NCBI GenBank assembly: GCA_922989275.2 | Contig: OV277862.1 | Location: 65,113,832 to 65,177,831 of the forward strand | DNA length: 64,000 nucleotides | Direction of reading: 5' to 3' | Source of the DNA: Gari tellinella | Lineage: Eukaryota; Mollusca; Bivalvia; Cardiida; Psammobiidae | Part shown: one piece after another, positions 51,001 to 63,000 of the stretch | How positions within the stretch are numbered: the stretch's first letter is position 1 | Layout: each line of letters begins with the position of its first letter | Translations under genes and position numbers: made by a program | Notes under the pieces: generated by a model | Seen by the model: only the letters and a program-made list of their open reading frames with translations | The model's database searches: none | What the model was told of the DNA's origin: nothing

Positions 51001-54000
51001 AACAATAAAGAAAAACAACATCAACATCTTGTGAAAACATTTGTCTGATAACATATTCAATTCACCCAAAAATAAGAAATACCTGTGTTTCCTATTACAT
51101 GTATATGCCAAAAACATATAGGGACGGTAGGTAGGAAGGTTTTCATTTACACATACATGTACAATAATACATTTAACTTTCACATGGAGAATTTTATATA
51201 ATCATATAATAAAATGCATTTGGCATAAATGAAAATATATGGAACTATTTTATTGTGTAGAGCCCTGGAGTCATAAATAGAAAGACACTGGTGACTGCTG
51301 GGCAAATGTCATACAGAAGGCTCCTATAGCATAAAGCTGCCATCCGCCGTGAATAGAACAAACATAATTTATGGTCTTTGTTGTGGCTAGTTAACCCTTT
51401 ACCCCATAGACTATTTCTTCATTTTGAAAACAGGTGACTACTTAAAGCAGGTTGAAATTAAAGCAGAATTGTCCATAAGGCACATTCTGCTTTAATTTCA
51501 GCCTGCTTTAAGCTACCATCTGCTTGGGAATAGAAACTATTTCTTATGGTATTTATTCATGGTACATATAAACTCGGAGCAGACACAGACGGAGGAGTAT
51601 CCGGCCCGCTCGCGATTTATCGTGTCGTTGAAAATCGGTCAATCAGCGGCGCTCGCTGGCGGCTAGAAAACAATGTTTTTCCAAAAGTTTGGTGTTAATA
51701 GGAATGCTTTTAATGTTATCTTTTCGTTATAAATTTTAATACAGATGTTTTATTAGACCATGATCTCACGCATAGTACAAAATTTGAGGCGATAGCTTAT
51801 AAATTGTTATTTTAGTGAGGTTTTGAAAATGAGAGAAAAACGTATTTTTTCGTTTACCTACGAAGTTTGGTGTTAATAGAAATGCTTTTAATGTCATCTT
51901 TTCGTTATAAATTTTAATACAGATGTTTTATTAGACCATGATCTTACGCGTAGTACAAAATTTGAGGCGATAGCTTATAAATTGTTAGTTAAGTGAGGTT
52001 TTGAAAATGAGAGAAAAACGTATTTTTTCGTTTACCTACGAAGTTTGGTGTTAATAGAAATGCTTTTAATGTCATCTTTTCGTTATAAATTTTAATACAG
52101 ATGTTTTATTAGACCATGATCTTACGCGTAGTACAAAATTTGAGGCGATAGCTTATAAATTGTTAGTTTAGTGAGGTTTTGAAAATGAGAGAAAAATGTA
52201 TTTTTTCGTTTACCTACGAAGTTTGTGTGTGTCTATATTTCTCTGCCACTGTCTGTTTGCCTCTTTTTTTATTTATGTCTCTGTTTCTCTGTCTGTCTGT
52301 CTCTCTGTCTGTCTGTTTTTCTCTTATCTCTGTCTGTCAGTCTCTCGCTTCTTCTTTTCTGTCTCCATCTTTCTGTATGAATGTATGTATGTCTGTCTTT
52401 CTCTCTCTCTGATGATCCTCATGCGGAGAAAAAGTAAAATGTGTCATAAAGAGCTTAATTTGAAAAAGGGGTAAACTATATTTCAAGAGACATACTCTAT
52501 GAATCCGACATTTTTGCTGCCTGGTCTGGATTACAACTGTTTGCAAATGCAATAGTCATCATGTTACTGGTATTCAGTAATGAGAGGGTTAATCTAGTCA
52601 TCAACCAAACCAGGTGCATTGATGTTGTTTTTTTTTGGGTTTTTTCAATTCAATTCTATTATCTTTATTTTTTGTGATTTGTATAATATATAAACATCAT
52701 GCGGTTACAGAAGTCAAAAACACATGTTCAAGTTACACGCACGAGTAGCATTGATCTTTTTTTTAAAGTGGCAACCCCCTGGTGTCCAGTTCCCTAACAT
52801 GCACTTCATAGATAATCGGCATGTTCAAGAAGCATGGACTTCATGCTGGGAGAGTTTTATAACGCTTATAAATGTCTTGCTAATTGGTGCGGGTTCTGTG
52901 TACGGTTACGTAATGTGTCACATTCCTTTGTGATGTGTAATATGGTAGACATGTAGTTTACAGATGAAAAGACCTAGTTTATTATTTAACCACATTTACT
53001 TGATGATTTTATTCTTAAATAAACGTCTATTATCTTAATTTTATTTATTGATGTGTATTAAGTAAAGTAGCAAGTTTTTTCACACTTTTGTTTTTATCGC
53101 TCGAAATTGTCGGCTGCATTTTTTTTTTTAATTTAGATTTGTACATTTTGTAAGTAAATAAAGATAAAGACGAGTGTCAAACATTCCGGATCCAGATCAG
53201 ACGACGTGTTACGCGGCATCTGATCTTGATCCAAGTTGTTTGCAAAAAAAAAAAAAGTGAAGTCGCGATCAGCAGGCAAAGAGTTAAGCAGTCACTAAAA
53301 TAGATTGCTTAAGGCATTGACTGCTTTATAATTTACTCACGGCTTTATATCAAGACCTTTTTTTAAAAGATATATATATATATATCGGACGAAAATTATG
53401 GATTAAATTCAAGTTTTTGAAACGGGACGTAGTATATATTTCGCGATCGCCTGCTCTCGTTTATCGACTATTTCATTTGGCAATCGCTCTTTAACTCGTC
53501 ATAAAATTTGTTGATTTCAAAAATAACTGAAAGAAAAATATCTAAGCTTTCCTTTAAGACCATTTTTTTGAAAATTGGTCGAAAATTGAGGGTTTTATGA
53601 AAGGTTTTGTAACGGGGCGTGATATATTTATGCGCGAGTGCTTGCTCCCTTTTATCGGCAAATTCATTTCGTAACCACTCTTTAACTCGCCATAAAACTG
53701 ATCAATTTTAAAAATAAAATCTGTTATTTTTACAAGTGAAAGATAAATATCTTAGCCTTCTTTTAAGACCATTATAATGAAAATCGGGTGAAAATTAAGG
53801 ATTTTATGTAACTTAAACTAACAGTAGGTAACCATTCAGCACGATAAAAAACGCGATAGCCTGCTTTCGGCGTATCGGTGTAGTTGAATTATCGATCGAT
53901 TAAGCGTTATCGCGCATACAGGTAATCAACGACAGCATTTTCGGGAAAATGCAGATTTGAGTATAAGTTTCTTCTCCATTTGTAATTTCTCCATGATATA

Positions 54001-57000
54001 AAAAAAAATTGGAACTATTAGCTTCAGTGCATGAACAATTAAAGGCGTAAAAGGGTGTATTTATTGAGTAATGGGTTAACACAGGTTTAACTGTATTGTC
54101 CGGAGAATGGATATTGAATGATACAGTAACTGTTGTACTATTTCAGCCTCTGAGTCTGGGTCTGTTTCGTAATGACTTTATGTTGGATACAAAGTCTACG
54201 GGCTCTGGTCCTGATGGACAACCTTCGTCAGGAGAAGTCAGTTTAAAGCAGATAGAGTTCAACACTATAGCCTCTAGTTTTGGTGGTCTGGCTAGCGGGA
54301 TCTGGAATGTTCACAGGTTAGTAGCAAGGCTATATCTAGCTTCTTAACCAACTACCCCCTAATAGCCTGTTTCTAGTTTTGAAGACAGGTGACCACTTAA
54401 ATCAGGTTGAAAGTAAAGTAGAATGTGCCTTCTGCTTCACTTTCTGCCAATTTTAAGCTACCATGTGCTAGGATATAGAAAATGTTTCTTATAATAGTTA
54501 TTCATAAATGCATAAAGTGGAACAAATTAGAGGCATAAAATGGCATATTTAATGGGTTAACCTTTTTCACTGTAGCAAATAGAGCAAATCACTCATACCT
54601 CCCTGTGTCTAAGGCAGATGGCTGCTTAAAGCAGAGTGAAAGAAAAGTAGGAGCTGTCAACATTGCCTTTATCTAACATTACCCCTATTAAAGCAGGTTG
54701 AAATAAAGCAGAATGTGCCTTACTTACAGCCTGCTTTAAGCTATCATCTGCTAAGATATAGAAAATATTTCTTATGGTGCATATTCATGACTGTATAAAA
54801 CAGCTACTTTTCCAAATAAATTAAAGGTGTAAAAAGGAATATGTATTGGTTACTGCCACTCATCCTTTACATAAACATAATATGCATGTTCTTGTGAATG
54901 CTTATTTAACCCATTTGTGCCCACAGTCCTATATATAAGACATATGCAAACAGTATAGACTCTGATCAGATGCCACATGATGTGGTGTCTGATCAGAGTA
55001 CATATATTTCAATATAAAACTTAATGAAAATAAAAATTTAGACCAGGCACCCTTTAAATCAAAAATGAAATGCGGGTAATCCAATATATAAGCATGGGAG
55101 AATCCACTGGGTGCAAATGGGTTAAATCAAGTTTTACAGTGAACATTGAAGTATAATCATACACATTTTGGTTATATTTCCATGACTCTGAGCAAGATTG
55201 ACCTGGATTCAACATGAACCATCTAGAGCATGGAAACAACGTAAAGTTTCAGTTGTATTTATACACATGTTTTGATGTAATAGATAGTACAAAGCCAAAT
55301 ATTATGTTTGAAGTCATATACATGTACAATGATTCTTGAATTCTTTTGTCATACAGCTGTCACACTGATGTGGATATCGCCTTTGAATCTGCATGTTTTA
55401 GGTGCTTGTGTACCGTAATAGTATATACAGCAAAACCTCTTTTTATGACCACACAATTGTGTTAATTATAAGTGTTAAACAACAGGTGACTGCTTAAAGA
55501 GGATCGCATCCAGATTTAGCATTAAAATTAGTAATTTGTAAATATATGATAAACGCTTATATAAACGGGTAAGAATTAGTTTAGGATAGGAAATTCTGTT
55601 TAAAAAATGCATTTCAATAAAAAATATTATTAGGTTCTGGTGGGATTCGAACCCAGGACCCGGCATGTGGGGCAGGTAGCAAAATAATACAACCACTTAG
55701 ACCACTCGACCAGCCGGACTATTTACATCTCTGGGATAGATTTAACGTACTTTACTGTGTAGCGATGGAGAGTACATAATTCGGACTTGGTTTATGTCCG
55801 ACCCGTGATAAATTTCTGTTGCGTCTTTCGATGCTATAGAATAAATATAGGATAAAGCGATGGAAAGTATCTAAAAAATTAAGATTTGAAGACTTTTCTT
55901 GAGGCTGTTTTTAGACTGATCATATTTGTCTAATGCCAGATGCACGATAATGCTACACATTTCGTTTTATTTGGGTATTTGCTTTTATTTTTGCAAATAC
56001 ACCATTTGGTCGCTTTAAAGTAAGGTGACAGTAAAATAAAAAGCTCCTTTAATCTGCATTAAGTTGTAATCTTTCTTCATTACAAGAAACATGCCATGGA
56101 GTAAAGAGTTAAATTTATGCCGTATACCTGTATTTAAAAGACTTGCTTTGAACAGTTTTGTATTGTAGGTATACCATGAAGTATGCTGGCCTGAAGTATG
56201 AAGACCATCAGGTAATGTTTCATACAGTGACTATATCTGTTTTTATGCCCCCAGAATCTACGATTCGGGGGCATATAGTTTTTGTCGTGTCTGTTGGTTC
56301 GTCCGTCTGTCCGTCCGTCCGTCTGTCTGTGCCAAAAACCTTAACCTTGGATATAACTCTTGCATTTTTGTACCTGGACCTTTTATACTTGGCATGTGTC
56401 TTCCCTGTATCAAGACCTTTCCATCCATACAAACCTTTTTGACCTTGTGACCTTGACCTTGACATTTGACCTACTTTTGTAAAAATCTTTAAATGGCTAT
56501 AACATTTGCACCAGTAGGCCCAGGGCTTTCATATTTTGTATGTATATTTCTTTTGTCAAGACCTTTCCAACCATACCAACATCTTTGACCATGTGACCTC
56601 GACCTTTGACCTATTTAATCAAACTTTAACCAAAAACCTTAACCTTGGCTATAACTTTTGCATTTTTAAACCTGGGCCTTTTATACTTGGCATGTGTATT
56701 CCTCATGGCAAGACCTTTCCAACCATATAAAACTTTTTGACCTTGTGACCTTGACCTTGAAATTTGACCTACTTTTGTAAAAATCTTTAAATGGCTATAA
56801 CATTTGCACCAGTAGGCCCAGGGCTTTCATATTTTGTATGTATATTTCTTGTGTCAAGACCTTTCCAACCATACCAACATCTTTGACCATGCGACCTTGA
56901 CCTTGACCTTTGACCTATTTAATCAAACTTTAACCAAAAACCTTAACCTTGGCTATAACTTTTGCATTTTTAAACCTGGGCCTTTTATACGTGGCATGTG

Positions 57001-60000
57001 TATTCCTCATGGCAAGACCTTTCCAACCATATGAAACGTTTTGACCTTGTGACATTGTCCTTGAAATTGGACCTACTTTTGTAAAAAGTTTTAAATGGCT
57101 ATAACATTTGCACCAGTAGGCCCAGGGCTTTCATATTTTATATGTATATTTCTTGTGTCAAGACCTTTCCAACCATACCAACATCTTTGACCATGCGACC
57201 TTGACCCTGACCATTGACCTATTTAATAAAACTAACCAAAAACCTTAACCTTGGCTATAACTTTTGCATTTTTGCACCTGGGCATTTTATACTTGCCATG
57301 TGTATTCCTCATGGCAAGACCTTTCCAACCATACAAAACTTTTTGACCTTGACCTTGACATTTGACCTTCTTTTGTAAAAATCTTTAAATTGCTATAACA
57401 TTTGCACCAGTTAGCATAGGGCTTTAATATTTTGTATGTATATGTTTTGTGTCAAGACCTTTCCTACCATACCAATATCTTTGACCATGTGACCTTGACC
57501 TTCACCTTTGACCTATTTAATCAAACTTTAACCAAAAACATTAACATTGGCTATAACTTTTGCATTTTTGAACCAGGGCCTTTTATACTTGGCATGTGTA
57601 TTCTTCATGGCAAGACCTTTCCAACTATACAAAACTTTTTGACCTTGTGACCTTGACATTTGACCTACTTTTGTAAAAATCTTTAAATGGCTATAACATT
57701 TGCACCAGTTGGCCCAGGGCTTTAATATTTTGTATGTATATTTCTTGTGTCAAGTCCTTTCCAACCATACCAACATCTTTGACCATGTGACCTTGACCTC
57801 GATCTTTGACCTATTTAATCAAACTTTAACCAAAAACCTTAACCTTGGATATAACTTTTGCATTTTTGCACCTTGGCCTTTTATACTTGCCATGTGTTTT
57901 CCCTTTCTAACCATACAAAACTTTTTGACCTTGTGACCTTGACATTTTACCTACTTTTGTTGAAATCTTTAAATGGCTATAACATTTGCACCAGTAGGCC
58001 TACGGCTTTCATATTTTGTTTATATATTTCTTGTGTCAAGACCTTTCCAACCATACCTACGTTTTTGCCCTTGTGACCTTGACCTTTGACCTTTATTTGT
58101 ATAAATCTTTATACGCCTATAACATTTGAACCAGTAGGCCTAGAGCTTCCATACTGTATAGGTTTCTTGTGTTAAGACTTCTCCAACCATGCCAATGTTT
58201 CATTTACCCTACGACCAAGACTTTCGACCTTCTTTTGCAAATAAGCATTACATTACAGAACATGATGCTGGCTGGGGGCATTTGTGTTTCACAAACACAT
58301 TGCTTTTCATCTGATCATCACCAAACTTTCTGAAAATGTTTGTTGACATAAAATGGAGACCAATTTGGATAACCAGCGGCACCAATTTATGCTAGGCCCT
58401 TTGGAGTAATGGCCATTGAAGTCCTCAAAATGGCGCTCCACTACAGTTTCAGCTCTCTAACTTTTACGTTTGATAGTCTGGATTCCCCTCCCTGTATCAT
58501 CGGGGGCATTCGTGTAACTGGGACACGCTCTTGTTTCTTCTACACTTTAACCCATAACCCCATAGCCTGTTTCTAGTATTGAAGATAGGTGGTCATTTAA
58601 AGCAGGTTAAAAGTAAAGCAGAATGTGCCTTAAAGCACATTCTGCTTTGCTTTCAACCTGCTTTAAGCTACCATCTTCTAGAAAATAGATTTTTTTTCTT
58701 ATGATATATATTCATAACTGTATAAATTTGAACTATTTTCTTCAGTGGAGAAATAAATTAAAGGTGTTAAAAGGTGTATTTTTGGGGAAATGGGTTAAAG
58801 AGGATCTTGCATTGAGTGTTTTCTAGTTCATTGGAATTAATTATAAAAAAAAACCTTTTTGACATAAAACACCATATAGTTCCTCTTCCTTGTCCTGAAC
58901 AATGGAATGTATGATGCCATTCTCATGTCATCATCATGATAGACACGACTTTTAACACATGTAGACACTCAAATATGTTGTTAGTCCTTATAGCTACAAA
59001 TCATGTCCCCCAATCTTTAGAACTACGTGTAAGAGGACTGATTGACAAGAGCCATAGAAAGATTGTCCTACACAAACAGCTGTTGTACTTAACCGGTTAC
59101 TCCGCAGTCAGTTTCTAGTACTGCAGACAGGTGACTACTTAAAGCAGGCTGAATGTAAGTAAGAGTGCACCTTAAGGTGCATTTATCTTTACTTCCAGCC
59201 TGCTTAAAGTTACTATTTGTTTTGATATAGAATCTGTTTCTTATCATACATCTTCATGACTGTATAAAGTGAAACCTCTTTATTCTATGGAGGAATAAAT
59301 TTAAGGCACATCTATGGGGTAATGGGTTAAAGAGCTTGTAAGTAAATCAGAAATCTCTGTAAAGTAGACATTTCTTAAATGAGATGTCTGCTTTATATAT
59401 AGCTTGCTCTATGCAGCCACCTGTCTTTAATAATAAAAATCAGGGGCCCGTTTCATAAAACTTCGTAAGACAAAAACGTTTGTAAGTCAAAACTTTTAAA
59501 TACATTTAATTTCTGATTTCTCTATCGAATCCTGTCTTGTGACACCTTTTTGGAATCGTCTTTTCAAGACGATTCCAAAAAGATGTCACAAGACAGGATT
59601 AGATGGAGAAATAAATACTTATTGAGAGTTTTATAATCTGACTTACGACAACATTTGTCGTAAGAAGTTTTATGAAACGGGCCCCAGGCCATTATATTTA
59701 TATATTCTTTATTGTTACAGATTCCAGTAAACAAACCCTCATGTGGATTTGCTCAGGGCCTAGCTAAGGCTTGGGAGAAATATGGAAAACAGGAGTAAGC
59801 TAAATTTTGAGTTGATGATGAACTTGATGCAGAATTACTTTCTTACCAGCTTATGCTTACTTTTGTTACAAACTCTGACTCAGATCGATCCATCTGTGAC
59901 AAGGTTAAGTGGATAATACCGTTTCATCTAGTGACACCACTCACTCAAGTATTTGAATACAGCCTTATAGACACATAACTTAAAGTTCTGCTTTACTAAT

Positions 60001-63000
60001 GTCTTGCATTTTGCAGCTGTCTGTCCTAAGAGACATCACTGCTTATTCCAAAAGTGACCGCTTCACATAAGTTCAAAGGATAATTTCAGTCCATTGCCCC
60101 ATAGCCTATATCTAATTTATAAGACAGGTGACCACTTAAAGCAGGTTAAAAGAAAAGCAGAATGTGCCTTCAGGCACATTCTGCTTTACTTCTCGCCTTC
60201 TTTAAGCTACCATCTGCTAGGATATAGAAACTTTTTCTTATGGTATTTATTCATGACTGCATAAAGTAGAACTGATTTCTTCTTTGGAAGAATAAATTGA
60301 ATATGTAAAATAGTATGATTTATGAGATAATCATGGTTTAACTTCAATTTGAATATGAATGACTTGTATCCCTTTATTTGGCAGGGCTGTTGTACTATTT
60401 CTTGTACAGGGTGAGGAACGAAATAAGATGGATCAGAAATGGATTGAAAAACAGCTGTTTGAAGTGAACAGGGATATACAGGTTGAGTCTGTCACTCTGA
60501 AAGATGCCTGGACACAGACAGAGTTGACAGATGATAAGCTATTGCTCATGTAAGTACAGTGAAATCCCTCTAAACCGGACATGTGAGGGGACAACAAAAA
60601 TGTCCAGTTTAGAGGGGTTTCCAGTTGAGAGTTATCATCTGTTAGAATATATAAACTATTTTCTTCAGTGTAGGAATAAACCAAAGACTTAAAAAGACAT
60701 ATTTATGGTGTTATGGGTAAACATCAAAAAGGAATTGAAATGGGACCAAAGTTTTGGTTTAGAGAGAATTCCGGTATTTAGAGGTTCCGGTTTGGAGGGG
60801 TTACACTGTAATCATATTTCATGTTCAGTATTTTTCACTGTACTTCATTTGGTCTTTTTCATTTGACAAAGCAGAATGTACCTTAACCCTTTGAACCCTA
60901 GTCCCACCTACAGGCGTCCTTTTCAAACAGTGTATATGTGAGTAGTACACTTGTCCTGTGCAAACAGTGAAGACCCAGATCAGAGGGCTCCGAAAGGAGC
61001 CCTCTGATCAGGGTCTTCACTGTTTGTCATAATACCAAACATTGACAAAAACAACCCTTAAAAGTCAGAAATGGACTAGACAAAAATGGAAAATGGAATT
61101 GTCAATTTAAAGTTTCAGGGAGGAAAGAGTTAAGGCGCATTCTGCTTTATTTTCAACCTGCTTTAAGTGGTCAAGTGTGTTCAGAATTAGAAACAAGCTA
61201 TTGGGTAATAGGTTTAGGCAGGTGACTGCTTAAAGCAGGACTAAAGTAACACAGAAATCTCCTTTAGGAGCTTTCTGCTTGACTTTAATCTTACTTAAAG
61301 CTGCCACCTGTGTTCAAAACCATCGATGTATATACCTATACAATCATTGTTCTTATGCATAGGAATTGGTATAGCAGGGCTGCCATTTCTCCGGATTTTT
61401 TTTCTAGTACATGGTAGCTTAAAGTCGGGTAAAAGTAAAGCAGAATGCGCCTTAAGGCGCATTCTGCTTTACTTTCAGCCTGCTTTAAGCAGCCACGTGT
61501 CAATAAAACTAGACACAGGCGATTGGGTAAAGGTAAGAGTCGTAAAATCGCACTTGAAAAATGCAAATTTGGAAATCTTAGGATTTTTTATGTCAACTTA
61601 TGGCAGCCCTGGTATAAGTGTAACCCAATGAACCCTAGTGACAAGTATACTCTTCCATTACAAACAATGTACCTGTGTAGAGTACATTTGTCCTATGCAA
61701 ACAGTGTAGATCCAGATCAGAGGGCTAAAAAAAAGCCTACTGATCAGAATCTTCACTGTTTTGTCATTTTCCTCCCTGAAACTTTAAATGGACAATTCCA
61801 GCTTGCATTTTAGTCTAGTCCATTTCTAACTTTTAAGGGTTGTTTTTGTCAACGTTTGGCATTATGACAAACAGTGAAGACCCTGATCAGAGGGCTCCTT
61901 TCGGAGCCCTCTGATCTGGGTCTTCACTGTTTGCACAGGACAAGTGTACTATTCACATGTACACTGTTTGAAAAGGACGCCTATATGCGGGACTAGGGTT
62001 CAAAGGGTTAAATTGTAAAAATGGTCTATATGACGTTTCAGTGGAGGAATAGATTTAGTGTGTTAAAATTTGTATCTAGGGAGTAAAGGGTTAATGCACA
62101 GAATTATACACTGACGGAATCGAAACCTCGCGCTATATCGTAAATCTCGTGCAGCGCATACGAGACTCGCGAGACTTGATAAGAGACTGTCTATCGGTAG
62201 TCAATATGATAAATGTGTGTTTTCGAAGCATTGTTCACGGGTTTATATTCCCGTGAATTGATAGGAATGTCCACCAGGTCATTTAAATCCTATAAAATGT
62301 CAATAAGAACACTCGAGTCGGTAAATTTCACGCCAGAAATGGCGGACAACGAGGCAAAAAGTGAGCATGTTGTCACGTGACACATAATCTCGCAAAATTC
62401 AACCGCCGCGAGAGCTCAGATGCTCGCCTATTCAACTTCACTTAGTTGCTATTCTGTTTTGTATAATTCCGTGGCTAATGCAATAGATGTAAAACATTGT
62501 TGTTCCAGGAATGGCAAGGAAGTGGCAGTAATTTACTTCAGGGATGGCTACTCCCCAGATCAGTACATGTCCAATAAGGTACACATCTAGAACTTGTCCG
62601 TAGGGATCCAGATAACAAGAGTATTTCTAAAACTAAAATCTTTATGCCTGCACAAATCCTATAGTATGACTACTCATCAGAATTGTCCCATAGGGACAAT
62701 TCTGATGAGTTGTCACACCATAGGATGTGGTGAAGACATAAATGGGAAAATGTTGCAAAAGCTTAGTTCATTCCCCCTTATCTGGAGCCCTGACTTGATA
62801 TGATAACTAACAACCAACTTTATAACTCCATCATTACTTCCAATAGAGGAAAATGGGTTAGTTGTAAAGAAACACACAGTCTTAACCTCAACATCGCAAA
62901 CAGGTTATGCAAGTTTGAGTTTTTGGAAATTCAATTGAACCAATATGGGCAAGTTTGACTGAAGCAAGGCAAGTAATCGAGGTTTGACAGTATGTACTAT

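Larger units (their letters stand above)
55428..56110 (+). mobile_element. Family E element split by a family Q element
   Basis: AAAACCTCTTTTTATGACCA to GGTGACTGC, then TTAA and the Q element. After its second TTAA comes AGTAAGGTGACAGTAAAATA, the E hairpin half. The right end of E is decayed. Confidence 0.75.

Noticed and set aside
56536..58076. Series of similar 60-80-residue frames (TFPTIQ- and [14 protein letters not shown] peptides)
   Set aside because: They are translations of the tandem array; unit length is not a multiple of three and each frame stops within a unit.
61326..61813. Frames of 101 and 122 codons
   Set aside because: They cross a family M element and a family B element; the repeated [15 protein letters not shown] peptide is the translated hairpin core found at many sites.
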